A DNA stretch of 64,000 nucleotides from Polaribacter sp. HaHaR_3_91 (GCF_019278525.1 NZ_CP058986.1:1-64000); one strand, 5' to 3'; positions 52,640-62,174 are shown, counted from the first letter of the stretch. Translations and numbers: made by a program. Notes: a model not told the origin generated them from the letters alone.

Positions 52640-53686
52640 ATGTACAAAATAGAAGAACCCGTTTATTTTTCCCTGCTCATAATCATTCCAGCAATGATTG
52701 TTGTTTTCTTGTTGGTTTTATGGTGGAAAAAAAGAACACAGAAAAAATTTGCTGACTTAAATTTACTTCAAAATTTAGCTCCAAATTCATCCACTTTTAA
52801 ATCTGTTTTAAAACTGGTATTTTTACTTTTAGGAATTACTTTTTTAGTAATTGCGTTAGTAAACCCTAAAATGGGAACCAAATTGCAAACCGTAAAAAGA
52901 GAAGGTGTAGATATTGTATTTGCCTTAGATGTTTCTAAAAGTATGCTAGCAGAAGATATTGCGCCAAACAGACTAGAAAAAGCAAAACAAATTATCTCTA
53001 AAACTATTGATAAATTAGGTTCTGATAGAGTTGGTATTATTATTTATGCAGGAAATGCATACCCGCTTTTACCAATAACCACAGATCATGCGGCTGCAAA
53101 CATGTTTTTACAAAATGCGAATCCAGATATGGTTTCTAGTCAAGGTACAGACATCAATGGAGCTCTAGAATTAGCAAAAACTTATTATAATAATGACGAA
53201 CAAACAAACCGTTTTTTAATTATTATTTCTGATGGTGAAGATCATCAAGAAGAAACAAAACAAGTAGCCCAAACATTAACCGAAGAGGGGGTAAAGATTT
53301 ACACAATTGGTGTAGGTTTAGAAAATGGAAGTCCAATTCCTATGCGAGTAAACGGTACTATGATTGGCTACAAAAAAGACAATAAAGGAGAAACTGTACT
53401 CACCAAACGCATGCCAGATGTTCTACAAGGCATTGCAGATGCTGCAAATGGCAGTTACATAGATGGTAACATTACAGAAAAACCAGTAACAGTGATTGCT
53501 GATATTATTGCTAATGCTGAAAAAAGCGAATTCGAAACAAAGCAATTCTCCGATTATAAAGACCAATTTCAATGGTTTGTAGCTATCGGATTACTATTCT
53601 TATTGATAGATATTTTATTATTTGACAAGAAAACCAAATGGTTGCGAAAAGTAGATTTGTTTGATGAAGAAAAACAGAAGAAATAA
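52640..53686 (+). CDS. batB: BatB, VWA-domain membrane protein
   Basis: A 348-residue protein. N-terminal transmembrane segments (about 10-30 and 56-74) precede a VWA domain with MIDAS motif DVSKS (about 97-101), TPLLPIT-like threonine site (PLLPITTDH) and the Asp in IISDGEDHQ. A second transmembrane helix is near the C-terminus (FVAIGLLFLLIDILLF). It pairs with BatA in the inner membrane. A terminator follows. In other Bacteroidota batC follows directly, but here a glycosyltransferase unit intervenes. Confidence 0.9.
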   Translation: MYKIEEPVYFSLLIIIPAMIVVFLLVLWWKKRTQKKFADLNLLQNLAPNSSTFKSVLKLVFLLLGITFLVIALVNPKMGTKLQTVKREGVDIVFALDVSKSMLAEDIAPNRLEKAKQIISKTIDKLGSDRVGIIIYAGNAYPLLPITTDHAAANMFLQNANPDMVSSQGTDINGALELAKTYYNNDEQTNRFLIIISDGEDHQEETKQVAQTLTEEGVKIYTIGVGLENGSPIPMRVNGTMIGYKKDNKGETVLTKRMPDVLQGIADAANGSYIDGNITEKPVTVIADIIANAEKSEFETKQFSDYKDQFQWFVAIGLLFLLIDILLFDKKTKWLRKVDLFDEEKQKK

Positions 53687-53757
53687 CGCCTTTATTCCTT
53701 CCGAGGTACGAGGAAATCTCTTAAAAATTACAACCTTTTTATAAAGTTACATTTTAG

Positions 53758-53789
53758 ATGAGCTGATTAATAATTTTAATCAGCTCATT
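53758..53789 (+). terminator. Terminator after batB
   Basis: The stem ATGAGCTGATT / AATCAGCTCAT around aataatttt, with a T-rich tail. It cuts the Bat operon into two transcription units. Confidence 0.88.
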
Positions 53790-53864
53790 TATTTTATTTC
53801 ATTTGTTAGAAAAAACTTTATCAATTACACAATAAAATCTTCCACTCATTAAATAAGGATACTT

Positions 53865-53885
53865 TTTACCCATAAAATGGGTAAA
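53865..53885. promoter_or_regulatory. Perfect palindrome upstream of the glycosyltransferase gene
   Basis: TTTACCCAT-AAA-ATGGGTAAA, 9-bp arms with a 3-nt spacer and no T-run. It lies 115 nt upstream of the ATG at 54000. It is a good candidate operator. Confidence 0.6.
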
Positions 53886-53999
53886 TAATACACACTTAAA
53901 AATACTCAAAAAAGATAACCTACTATAAACAAGCTACATACACTAATGGTACATATATTGATTTAATCTTGGTACAAAAAGTCCTAAACAAACACCATC

Positions 54000-55394
54000 A
54001 TGAAATCAACAGCATTTAATTTAAAATTACATAATAATAAATTCTCTATAGAAGACAGAAAAACTTCTCCAATTAACTTTAGAGCGGTTATTGTTCTTGT
54101 TAGTTCATTTGTTATAATGATTGGTGCCGCTTTTGCAGTTTATTTATTACAAGATGATTTTTCAAAATTTAATTTTGAAAGATTAAACAATAGTTTCGGA
54201 GCTGTATTTTTTAATCTTGCAGCTGTATTATTTGTTTTTACATCATTAACCTTTCTTTACGATGTATACTTATATTTTAAATACAAACCTATTGAGTCTG
54301 TAAGTGATGAAGAACTGCCAACAGTTACCGTTATTGTACCAGCGTATAACGAAGGGAAGCAAGTTTGGGCTACCTTAAAAAGTTTAGCTAAAAGTGATTA
54401 TCCTAAAGAAAAATTACAATTATTATCTATTGATGATGGTAGTAAAGATGATACTTGGGAGTGGATGAAAGAAGCTAAAAGAATTTTAGGAGATCAAGTA
54501 ACCATTATGCAACAGCCTAAAAACATGGGGAAGCGTCATGCTTTATACCGTGGTTTTAATATGGGAACAGGAGAAATTTTTGTTACAGTAGATAGTGATT
54601 CAATCGTTAAGGAAGACACACTACGTAACCTAGTAAGCCCATTAGTTGTAGATGAAAAATGTGGAGCAGTGGCTGGTAATATTCAAGTACTGAATAATAA
54701 AAAAGCTTTATTACCAAAAATGCTAAATGTAAGTTTTGTAATGAGTTTCGAATTTAAACGTTCTGCTGAAAGTAGTTTAAACTCAGTATTATGTACTCCT
54801 GGTGCTTTAGCTGCTTATAGATCAAACGCTGTTTTTGCTTGTTTGCCAGAGTGGATAGATCAAAAATTTATGGGGAAAGCTTCTGATATTGGAGAAGACA
54901 GAGCATTAACTAACATGATATTAAAGCAAGGTTACAGCGTTTTATTTCAAAGAAATGCTTTTGCTTACACAAATGTACCAGAAGATTATAAAGGTTTATA
55001 TAAGATGTTTATTAGATGGGGAAGAAGTAATGTTAGAGAAAACATTGCAATGTCTAAATTTGTATTTACAAACTTTAAAGAAGGAAACAAGTTCGGATCT
55101 AGATTATTATTTTTTACACAATCAATTAAAATGATTATGTCTTATCCTTTCTTAATATTTATGTTATATTTTATAATTGCACATCCAGCATTATTTATAA
55201 GCTCTACGTTATTAAGTATTTTAATAATATCTACTTTTCCAGTACTATTTTATGCAAAAAGATATGATTTTAAAGAAGCATTTTGGGCGTATTCATATAG
55301 TATACTATATACTTTTGGGTTGTTCTGGATTACTCCGTATGCCATTGCAACAGCAGGAAAAAGTGGTTGGTTAACTAGAGAAATAGCCGCTTAA
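54000..55394 (+). CDS. Processive family 2 glycosyltransferase, membrane-bound
   Basis: A 464-residue GT2 enzyme of the hyaluronan/chitin/cellulose synthase type. It has two N-terminal helices (about 28-47 and 65-85), then VTVIVPAYNEGKQVW (about 103-117), IDDGSKDDTW, the catalytic DSDS (about 198-201), the GEDRALT motif (about 299-305), and RWGRSN (about 339-344), the site equivalent to QxxRW. Three or more C-terminal helices follow. It is flanked by terminators on both sides and sits between batB and batC, a place where no GT is expected. The product polysaccharide is unknown. Confidence 0.88.
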   Translation: MKSTAFNLKLHNNKFSIEDRKTSPINFRAVIVLVSSFVIMIGAAFAVYLLQDDFSKFNFERLNNSFGAVFFNLAAVLFVFTSLTFLYDVYLYFKYKPIESVSDEELPTVTVIVPAYNEGKQVWATLKSLAKSDYPKEKLQLLSIDDGSKDDTWEWMKEAKRILGDQVTIMQQPKNMGKRHALYRGFNMGTGEIFVTVDSDSIVKEDTLRNLVSPLVVDEKCGAVAGNIQVLNNKKALLPKMLNVSFVMSFEFKRSAESSLNSVLCTPGALAAYRSNAVFACLPEWIDQKFMGKASDIGEDRALTNMILKQGYSVLFQRNAFAYTNVPEDYKGLYKMFIRWGRSNVRENIAMSKFVFTNFKEGNKFGSRLLFFTQSIKMIMSYPFLIFMLYFIIAHPALFISSTLLSILIISTFPVLFYAKRYDFKEAFWAYSYSILYTFGLFWITPYAIATAGKSGWLTREIAA

Positions 55395-55415
55395 GTAGCA
55401 TAAAAACAACATATA

Positions 55416-55447
55416 AATAATTCTACCCCCTATTTTGTAGAATTATT
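55416..55447 (+). other. Hairpin downstream of the glycosyltransferase gene
   Basis: AATAATTCTAC / GTAGAATTATT, perfect 11-bp stem, 22 nt after the stop. There is no clear T-run directly after it. It is followed by a second, terminator-like hairpin. Confidence 0.7.
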
Positions 55448-55451
55448 AAGA

Positions 55452-55494
55452 AAACATCCAGGAGGCTCTTTTATAGAGCAAACTGGATGTTTTT
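55452..55494 (+). terminator. Terminator of the glycosyltransferase gene
   Basis: AAACATCCAG (55452-55461) / CTGGATGTTT (55483-55492) with an inner GCTC / GAGC stem and a T-run. Together with the hairpin at 55416 it isolates the unit from the batC-D-E genes. Confidence 0.88.
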
Positions 55495-55635
55495 ATTTGT
55501 AGAAAATTAAACACAATACTTTTCATCCCAAACCACTTCATTATACAATAAGTTCATTAAAAGCAACCTAAAACAATGAATATTAGGCTCCTTAAAAATA
55601 ACAACTTATTAACAAAATTCTTTTTTTGAATACCT

Positions 55636-55643
55636 TACTTTTG
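55636..55643 (+). promoter_or_regulatory. Putative -7 box of batC-D-E
   Basis: TACTTTTG (TAnnTTTG) lies 34 nt upstream of the batC ATG. A promoter is required here because terminators precede it. No good -33 TTTG at normal spacing. Confidence 0.5.
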
Positions 55644-55676
55644 TAATCATTACTTTTATGTAAAAAGATACAAATT

Positions 55677-56519
55677 ATGAAAGAAGTTAAAGATAACATG
55701 AAGATCTTACAGTACATCCTTATCGTTTTCTTGATGCTATTTTCACCGAAAGAAATTTTAGCACAAAAAGACTCTATTGCCTTACAACGAGAAGCTAGAA
55801 AGTTGTTAAGACAGGGAAATGATTTATACAATAAAAAGCAATTTACAGATGCTTCAGTTGCGTATCAGAAATCATTAGCAAATAATACAAAATACGATAA
55901 AGCATCATACAATTTAGGTAATGCTTTATATGAAAATAATAATTTTAAAGAAGCGGTACCACAATACGAATTAACCGCAGAAACTGCAAAAGATAAATTT
56001 ACAAAAGCAGAAGCGTACCATAACATTGGTAATGCAATGATGGAGCAAAAACAATATCAACCTGCTGTAGATGCCTACAAAAATTCGTTAAGAAACAACC
56101 CTAATGATGATGAAACTCGTTATAATTTAGCCGTTGCTCAATCCTTACTAGAAAAGGAAAATCAGGATAATAAAGACGACAAAAACAAAGACAACAAGGA
56201 TAAAAAAGATCAGGACAAGAAAGACAAAGACGATAAGAAAGAAGGAGACGACAAAGATAAAAATAAGGATAAAGACAAGGATCAAAAAGACCAAAAGGAT
56301 AAGGACGGCAAGGGAGATGATGAAAAAGATAAGAATAAAGACCCTAAAAAAGATGAGAAAAAGGAACAAGAAAAGCCTAAGCCTCAACCAGGAAAAATGT
56401 CTCCAGAACAAGTAAAGCAATTGTTAGAAAGCTTAAATAACGAGGAAAAGAAAACTCAAAAGAAAATGAATGCTCAAAAAGCGAAAGGCAAAAAAGTAAA
56501 ACAAGAAAAAGATTGGTAG
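55677..56519 (+). CDS. batC: BatC-type TPR protein with a long Lys/Asp-rich tail
   Basis: A 280-residue exported protein. A signal segment (about 8-30, ending LAQ) precedes TPR repeats (about 45-155: YNLGNALYENNNFKEAVPQY and similar). Residues about 160-240 consist almost only of Lys, Asp, Asn, Glu and Gln in repeated KDKD / KDNK-type units. A Met/Lys/Gln-rich C-terminus follows (LLESLNNEEKKTQKKM). BatC homologues carry shorter charged tails. The low-complexity tract may vary in length by slippage. It is encoded ahead of batD and batE. Confidence 0.85.
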   Translation: MKEVKDNMKILQYILIVFLMLFSPKEILAQKDSIALQREARKLLRQGNDLYNKKQFTDASVAYQKSLANNTKYDKASYNLGNALYENNNFKEAVPQYELTAETAKDKFTKAEAYHNIGNAMMEQKQYQPAVDAYKNSLRNNPNDDETRYNLAVAQSLLEKENQDNKDDKNKDNKDKKDQDKKDKDDKKEGDDKDKNKDKDKDQKDQKDKDGKGDDEKDKNKDPKKDEKKEQEKPKPQPGKMSPEQVKQLLESLNNEEKKTQKKMNAQKAKGKKVKQEKDW

Positions 56520-56597
56520 AAAACTACCCTTAATCTTAATTGAAGCTAGCGTACATCATATTCTAAAAATTAGTTTGTTTAAAAAATAAGTACAAAA

Positions 56598-58418
56598 TTG
56601 AATACCTATAAAATTAAAATAATAAATAAAACTCAAGAGTGGCTCTCACAAATGGGGAAAGTTAGAGGTGCCTTTATGCTTATATTTTGTTTAGTAACCA
56701 CTTTTGTAGCTGCTCAAGAAGCTACCCTAACAGCAACTGTAAGTAAAAATAAATTGGCAGTAAACCAACGTTTACGAATTGAGTTTACCATTAATAAACA
56801 AGGTGGAGACAATTTTTCTCCTCCTAAGTTTACAAATTTTAAAGTAGTTGGTGGCCCAAGTCAATCTGTTAGTCAGTCTTGGGTAAATGGAAAAACAAGT
56901 TTTTCACAATCTTACACCTACGTTCTTCAACCAAATAAAAAGGGAGAATTAACTATTGGAGAAGCTAGTATTAAAATTTCTGGTAAAACCATAAAATCTG
57001 AAGCTATAAAAATTATAGTTTTAGATGCTGTAGATATTCCTAAAAACCCAAATGACCCAAATTATATTGCACAACAAAACATTCATTTAGTAGCAGAAAT
57101 ATCTAAATCTAGACCTTATGTAGGAGAAGGTATTTATGTAGAATATAGATTGTATGTTAGCGAAAATGTTAGTGTGTACGATACTAATGTTACAGAAGCA
57201 CCACAATATAATGGTTTTTGGAACCAAGCCATTAAAATAAGTAATTACCCTGTAAAAATGGGAAAATACAATGGCGAAGATTATAGATACATTGTACTTC
57301 AGAAAGCATTATTGATACCTACAAAAACAGGGAATTTAACAATAGACCCCATGAAAATGGATATTGTTATAGGCGTTCCTACAGGTAGAGCAGATTTTTT
57401 TGGAAATGTAATTACAAGAAATGTACAAAAAGAATTTGCATCGGCTAAAAAAGTAATTAACCCAAGAAGTCTTCCTTTACAAGGGAAACCAACAAACTTT
57501 ACAGGTGCCGTTGGTGATTTTAATTTTGATGTTACTCTAAGTAAAGAGGTTTTAAAAGCAAATGAAAGCTCTCAAATTAAAGTGGCTGTTTCTGGTAAGG
57601 GAAATTTAAAGTTGTTTGAATTACCAGAGGTAACAACTCCTGTTGAGTTAGAAAAATATCAACCAGAAAGAAAAGAAAAAGTTCAGGTAAATTCTAGTGG
57701 AGTTTCTGGTGAAATATCAGATTTATATACCGTAGTTCCACAATATAAAGGAAAGTATAAAATACCGAATGTTTCTTTCTCTTATTTTAACCCAAATGAA
57801 CGAAAATACCATACAATTACAACAGATGATTTCTTTGTAGATGTCTTAGAAGGAAAAGAATTAAAACCTGCAATAGATACAAATGCTACGCAAAAACAAG
57901 ATGTGGTTTCTACAGGTAATAATTTTAGATACATACAAACAAAAAGTAATTTAGAACTTGTAGACACAGAAGATTTCTTTAAGTCTAACTTGTTTTACAT
58001 TTTGTTATTGTTGCCGTTAATAACAATTCCTATTGGTGTTTTTATTGCTAAAAAAGCAGAAGAAAGAAGTAATGACCTTATTGGAAATAAATTAAGAAAA
58101 GCAGAAAAATTAGCTAAAAAATATTTGTCTGAAGCGCAAAAACAACTAGGTAAAAAAGAAGCTTTTTACGAAGCCTTAGAAAGAGCGTTACACAACTACC
58201 TAAAAGCAAAATTAGGTATTGAAACAGCAGATATTAGTAAAGAAAAAATTACAGAAATTTTAGAAAATAAAAAAGTTGAACCAACAACAATTATTCAATT
58301 TATAGAAGTTTTAAAACATTCTGATATGGCACGTTACTCACAGATAACAAATACAGAAATGGAAGCTGAATTTGAGCGTGCTAAACAAGTTATTGTTCAA
58401 TTAGATAAACAATTATAA
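56598..58418 (+). CDS. batD: BatD oxygen-tolerance family protein
   Basis: A 606-residue membrane protein. The first in-frame initiator is TTG at 56598; an ATG at 56652 gives a good signal peptide start (MGKVRGAFMLIFCLVTTFVA, cleaved after AAQ) and may be the true one. The periplasmic part is a series of beta domains (QEATLTATVSKNKLAVNQRL and KISKSRPYVGEGIYVEYRLY-type, abridged), followed by a transmembrane helix (about 468-488) and a cytoplasmic helical domain. BatD is a standard member of Bat operons. Confidence 0.88.
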   Translation: MNTYKIKIINKTQEWLSQMGKVRGAFMLIFCLVTTFVAAQEATLTATVSKNKLAVNQRLRIEFTINKQGGDNFSPPKFTNFKVVGGPSQSVSQSWVNGKTSFSQSYTYVLQPNKKGELTIGEASIKISGKTIKSEAIKIIVLDAVDIPKNPNDPNYIAQQNIHLVAEISKSRPYVGEGIYVEYRLYVSENVSVYDTNVTEAPQYNGFWNQAIKISNYPVKMGKYNGEDYRYIVLQKALLIPTKTGNLTIDPMKMDIVIGVPTGRADFFGNVITRNVQKEFASAKKVINPRSLPLQGKPTNFTGAVGDFNFDVTLSKEVLKANESSQIKVAVSGKGNLKLFELPEVTTPVELEKYQPERKEKVQVNSSGVSGEISDLYTVVPQYKGKYKIPNVSFSYFNPNERKYHTITTDDFFVDVLEGKELKPAIDTNATQKQDVVSTGNNFRYIQTKSNLELVDTEDFFKSNLFYILLLLPLITIPIGVFIAKKAEERSNDLIGNKLRKAEKLAKKYLSEAQKQLGKKEAFYEALERALHNYLKAKLGIETADISKEKITEILENKKVEPTTIIQFIEVLKHSDMARYSQITNTEMEAEFERAKQVIVQLDKQL

Positions 58419-58476
58419 CCTATTTCCTAGAAGGCTTCAAAACCTTTTAAGTATATTTCAATATAGACTATTTCGA

Positions 58477-59235
58477 ATGAAAAGAATATTTTTTTTATTG
58501 TTGATAATTGCCAATTCGGTTACTGCACAAAATGTAGATAGCTTATTTGTTTCTGCAAATATTTTATACAAAGATGGTAAATTTAGCGAGGCAATTGAGT
58601 TCTACAAACAAATAGAAACTAAAGAATTAGTATCATCAGAATTGTATTACAATTTAGGTAACTCTTATTACAAGCTTAACAAAGTTGGACCAGCTATTTA
58701 TTATTATGAAAAGGCGTTAATATTAGATCCTTTAAATGCTGATGTAAAAAACAACTTGGTTTTTGCACAACGTTTAGCATTAGATAATATAGAAGAATTG
58801 CCAAAAACTGTTTTACAAAAATTTAAAGCAAATTATTTACAAAAGTTATCTTACAACCAATGGGCAATAGTAGTTGTAGTATTTTCGATTTTAGGTAGCT
58901 TCTTATTTTTACTCTTTTATTTTGCTGATGGACCTACTAAAAAAAGGTTCTATTTTACAACAAGTATTATTAGCTTTATACTTCTTATTGCATCATTATT
59001 TATCACTTATAATCAATATAATTTTGCGCTTAACAATAAAGAAGCTATCGTTTTTGCAGAAGAAACAGACGTTAGAAATGCACCTACATTAAACTCCGAG
59101 GAAATATTTACGTTGCACGAGGGAACTAAAATTATAGTTTTAGATGGCGTGGATGAATGGAAAAAAGTTAAAATTAATGATGGTAGATTAGGTTGGATAC
59201 ACGCTGAAGACATTAAGTTATTAAACGATATTTAA
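58477..59235 (+). CDS. batE: BatE-type TPR-SH3 membrane protein
   Basis: A 252-residue protein: signal peptide (1-17), TPR repeats (about 20-95: FSEAIEFYKQIETKEL; YYYEKALILDPLNADVKNN), two transmembrane helices (about 130-150 and 158-175) and a C-terminal bacterial SH3 domain (VRNAPTLNSEEIFTLHEGTKIIVLDGVDEWKKVKIND landmarks, about 195-250). This is the BatE architecture. It closes the Bat cluster. Confidence 0.88.
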   Translation: MKRIFFLLLIIANSVTAQNVDSLFVSANILYKDGKFSEAIEFYKQIETKELVSSELYYNLGNSYYKLNKVGPAIYYYEKALILDPLNADVKNNLVFAQRLALDNIEELPKTVLQKFKANYLQKLSYNQWAIVVVVFSILGSFLFLLFYFADGPTKKRFYFTTSIISFILLIASLFITYNQYNFALNNKEAIVFAEETDVRNAPTLNSEEIFTLHEGTKIIVLDGVDEWKKVKINDGRLGWIHAEDIKLLNDI

Positions 59236-59288
59236 TTTTTTTTTAACACTAAATACAAAAAGCTTTCTTAAATTCGCAAAAAAAATAC

Positions 59289-59582
59289 TTGAAAGTTAAA
59301 GTAGCACTTTTCTTTATATTGATATTTTCCTCCCTATTAATTACGCCTACAGTAATTAGTTTAATTGACAGTACCCAAGACATTTCTGTCTTAATTAACA
59401 TGAATGAGGAAGAAGAAAATCATGGAAAAAACACTTTAAAAGAAGTAAAAATTATTCCTTATTCTGATGTTTCTATCTCTTTTAGAAAAAATCAGAAGAT
59501 AAAAAATGTACGTTACAGATCTAAAAACTACATTTCTGAATACCCAAAGATAGTTACTCCTCCACCTAAGTTTGTACTATAA
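59289..59582 (+). CDS. Small exported protein of unknown function
   Basis: A 97-residue protein. A TTG at 59289 starts MKVKVALFFILIFSSLLITP, a signal/anchor segment. The remainder is polar (STQDISVLINMNEEEENHG, then a basic KKIKNVRYRSKNY stretch) and ends with PPPKFVL. It lies 53 nt after batE and 80 nt before the SulP gene. No family recognised. Confidence 0.5.
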   Translation: MKVKVALFFILIFSSLLITPTVISLIDSTQDISVLINMNEEEENHGKNTLKEVKIIPYSDVSISFRKNQKIKNVRYRSKNYISEYPKIVTPPPKFVL

Positions 59583-59662
59583 CTTCTGTACAAAAAAACA
59601 AAATTTATAAAACTTAACAAATAGCTCTACTCTAAAAAGAATAGAGTAAAAATATATTACAT

Positions 59663-61255
59663 ATGTTTAAAAATATTAAAAATGACTTACCTGCAAGTAT
59701 TGTAGTGTTTTTCGTAGCATTACCATTGTGTTTAGGTATTGCATTAGCAAGTGGTGCACCATTATTTTCTGGAGTTATTGCAGGTATAGTTGGTGGTGTT
59801 GTTGTAGGAGGACTAAGTGGCTCTAAGCTTGGTGTTAGTGGACCTGCAGCAGGTTTAGCAGCTATTGTATTAACTGCCATTGCTACTTTAGGTAGTTATG
59901 AAAACTTCTTAGTAGCTGTAGTTTTAGGTGGAATTATTCAAATAATTTTTGGCTTTTTAAAAGCAGGAGTTATTGGTTATTATTTTCCTTCATCAGTAAT
60001 TAAAGGAATGTTAACCGGTATTGGAATTATCATCATATTAAAACAAATACCAAACTTTTTTGGTTATGATGAAGAATCTGCTTGGGATCTAGAGTTTTTT
60101 GAAATTGATGGTGGAAATACATTTTCTGAGCTTGTTAAAATGTTTAGTAACATAAACCCAGGAGCTGCTTTAATAGGTTTTTTAAGTTTAGCAATTATAC
60201 TTTTTTGGGACATTATTTTAAGTAAGAAAGCAAAAATATTTAAAGTTATACAAGGCCCATTTATTGCTGTGGTTGCAGGAATTATATTTTATACGCTTAC
60301 TCTAGGTGATGAAACACTTTCAATTGCTAGTAAACATATGGTAAGTGTACCAATTCCAGAGGATTTAAGTTCTTTTATAGGGCAGTTTAGTTTTCCTAAC
60401 TTTTCAGTTATTTTTCAACATGAAGTATGGATTGTAGCATTTACGATTGCTTTGGTTGCTAGTTTAGAAACTTTATTAAGTGTAGAAGCTTGTGATAAAT
60501 TAGATCCAGACAAAAATGTAACACCAACCAATAGAGAATTATTGGCACAAGGAACTGGTAACATTATTTCTGGTTTAATTGGTGGATTACCAATTACACA
60601 AGTAATTGTAAGAAGTTCTGCCAATGTACAATCTGGCGGAAAATCAAAATTATCTACCATTTTACACGGTATTTTATTATTGATATCAGTAGTTTTAATT
60701 CCTACTTTATTAAATAAAATTCCATTAGCCGTATTAGCTTCAATTCTTTTAGTTGTAGGATACAAATTAGCAAAACCAGCTCTTTTTAAACAAATGTATA
60801 AATTAGGTTGGAAACAGTTTATTCCTTTTATAGTTACGGTTGTAGGTATTGTTTTTACAGATTTATTATCAGGAATTGCTTTAGGTCTTTTAGTAGGAAT
60901 TGTTGTGATCTTATTAAAAAGTTACCAAAACTCTCACTTTCTTCACATTGAAGACAATAGTAACGGTAAACATAAGATAAAAATGACCTTAGCAGAAGAA
61001 GTAACTTTCTTTAATAAAGGAGCAATTTTAAAAGAATTAGACAGCTTACCTGGAGATTCTTACTTGGAAATAGACCTTATTAAAACAAGGTATTTAGATA
61101 ATGATATTATAGAAATTCTTGAAGACTTTTTATACAAAGCCAAAGAAAGAAATATTGACATTAAACTTATATCTAAACGAGGAACAGTAGAAAACCCAAA
61201 AAGTTTTATTAATTTCTTTAAGGAAAATCCAAAGTCTAGTATTAGTTTAAGTTAA
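59663..61255 (+). CDS. SulP (SLC26-type) anion / bicarbonate transporter
   Basis: A 530-residue inner-membrane transporter with about 10-12 transmembrane segments (NDLPASIVVFFVALPLCLGI start; GPAAGLAAIVLTAIATL about 60-76) and a C-terminal STAS domain (about 430-530; the substrate region includes LSVEACDKLDP about 272). SulP members move sulfate, bicarbonate or other anions. Two beta-carbonic anhydrases follow, which points to bicarbonate uptake. Distances are 139 nt and 150 nt, so operon membership is likely but not forced. Confidence 0.85.
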   Translation: MFKNIKNDLPASIVVFFVALPLCLGIALASGAPLFSGVIAGIVGGVVVGGLSGSKLGVSGPAAGLAAIVLTAIATLGSYENFLVAVVLGGIIQIIFGFLKAGVIGYYFPSSVIKGMLTGIGIIIILKQIPNFFGYDEESAWDLEFFEIDGGNTFSELVKMFSNINPGAALIGFLSLAIILFWDIILSKKAKIFKVIQGPFIAVVAGIIFYTLTLGDETLSIASKHMVSVPIPEDLSSFIGQFSFPNFSVIFQHEVWIVAFTIALVASLETLLSVEACDKLDPDKNVTPTNRELLAQGTGNIISGLIGGLPITQVIVRSSANVQSGGKSKLSTILHGILLLISVVLIPTLLNKIPLAVLASILLVVGYKLAKPALFKQMYKLGWKQFIPFIVTVVGIVFTDLLSGIALGLLVGIVVILLKSYQNSHFLHIEDNSNGKHKIKMTLAEEVTFFNKGAILKELDSLPGDSYLEIDLIKTRYLDNDIIEILEDFLYKAKERNIDIKLISKRGTVENPKSFINFFKENPKSSISLS

Positions 61256-61358
61256 AACTAAGTCGACTAAAAAAGAATATAAAAACCAAATAGCATCTAA
61301 ACTACAAATACTGTAAGGTAATAGATAACGGTGCTAAATTTTAAAACAAATAATTATT

Positions 61359-61372
61359 GAAACAAACGTTTC
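61359..61372. promoter_or_regulatory. Small palindrome upstream of the first carbonic anhydrase
   Basis: GAAAC-AAAC-GTTTC at 61359-61372, 22 nt before the ATG of the carbonic anhydrase gene. No terminator is seen in the gap to the SulP gene. A possible operator, weak evidence. Confidence 0.25.
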
Positions 61373-61394
61373 TTTAATACAAAACATAAAGAAC

Positions 61395-62024
61395 ATGAAA
61401 GCACATACTAAAGAAACACAAGCAACAATGACGCCTAAAAAAGCGTTAAATTTTTTAACAGAAGGAAACCAAAGATTTCAAGATAACTTAAAGGCACATA
61501 GAAACTTATTAGAACAAGTAAATGATACAAGTACAGGTCAATTTCCTTTTGCTACAATTTTAAGTTGTATCGACTCTAGAGTTTCTGCAGAGTTAATTTT
61601 TGATCAAGGTTTAGGAGATGTTTTTAGTATTAGAATTGCAGGTAACTTTGTAAACCAAGATATTTTAGGATCTATGGAGTTTGGTTGTAAACTTGCTGGA
61701 ACAAAACTTGTTGTAGTTCTAGGACACACAAGTTGTGGCGCCATAAAAGGTGCTTGCGACAATGCAAAATTAGGAAACTTAACTGCAATGCTTAACAATA
61801 TTAAACCAGCCGTAAACGCTGTTTTAGAGCCAAAAGAAGCTAGTTCTAGAACATCATCTAACTTAGATTTTGTGGATAATGTTGCTGCCAGAAATGTAGA
61901 ATTAACGATTGAAAGAATTAGACGCGAGAGTGAAGTTTTAACAACAATGGAAGAAAGTGGTGAAATTATGATTGTTGGAGCTATGTACAATATTAATGAT
62001 GGATCTGTTAATTTTATCAATTAA
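61395..62024 (+). CDS. Beta-carbonic anhydrase, copy 1
   Basis: A 209-residue beta-class carbonic anhydrase. Zinc ligands are in LSCIDSRVSAE (Cys about 57, with the Asp-Arg dyad DSR) and GHTSCGAIKGA (His and Cys, about 113-116). FSIRIAGNFVN follows the ferredoxin-like strand. It interconverts CO2 and bicarbonate. No signal peptide is visible, so it should be cytoplasmic. It follows the SulP transporter gene by 139 nt and is only distantly similar to the second copy. Confidence 0.9.
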   Translation: MKAHTKETQATMTPKKALNFLTEGNQRFQDNLKAHRNLLEQVNDTSTGQFPFATILSCIDSRVSAELIFDQGLGDVFSIRIAGNFVNQDILGSMEFGCKLAGTKLVVVLGHTSCGAIKGACDNAKLGNLTAMLNNIKPAVNAVLEPKEASSRTSSNLDFVDNVAARNVELTIERIRRESEVLTTMEESGEIMIVGAMYNINDGSVNFIN

Positions 62025-62039
62025 AAAATAAAACAGCTT

Positions 62040-62072
62040 AATAAAAGAGGGAGCACAAGCCTCTTTTATTAA
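62040..62072 (+). terminator. Terminator between the carbonic anhydrase genes
   Basis: AATAAAAGAGG / CCTCTTTTATT, perfect 11-bp stem, after the first carbonic anhydrase. It weakens read-through to the second copy, which likely has its own promoter. Confidence 0.85.
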
Positions 62073-62174
62073 GTTATAATAATTACCTTTCCATTATTAA
62101 TGCACAGCATAATCATATATAAATGTGCAATTAGAAAAAGTATAAACTAAAAAATACTAACTAAAACTTTAATA

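Larger units (their letters stand above)
53687..53999. other. Intergenic leader of the glycosyltransferase gene
   Basis: 313 nt. It holds a truncated relative of the 44-nt repeat (53710-53720), the batB terminator, the palindrome at 53865-53885 and, near 53970, a weak -7-like TAATCTTG. No ORF. Confidence 0.6.

Noticed and set aside
56148..56420. Minus-strand hydrophobic ORF over the BatC tail
   Set aside because: It is the antisense of Lys/Asp repeats, which reads as Leu/Phe/Ile. It is not a membrane protein.
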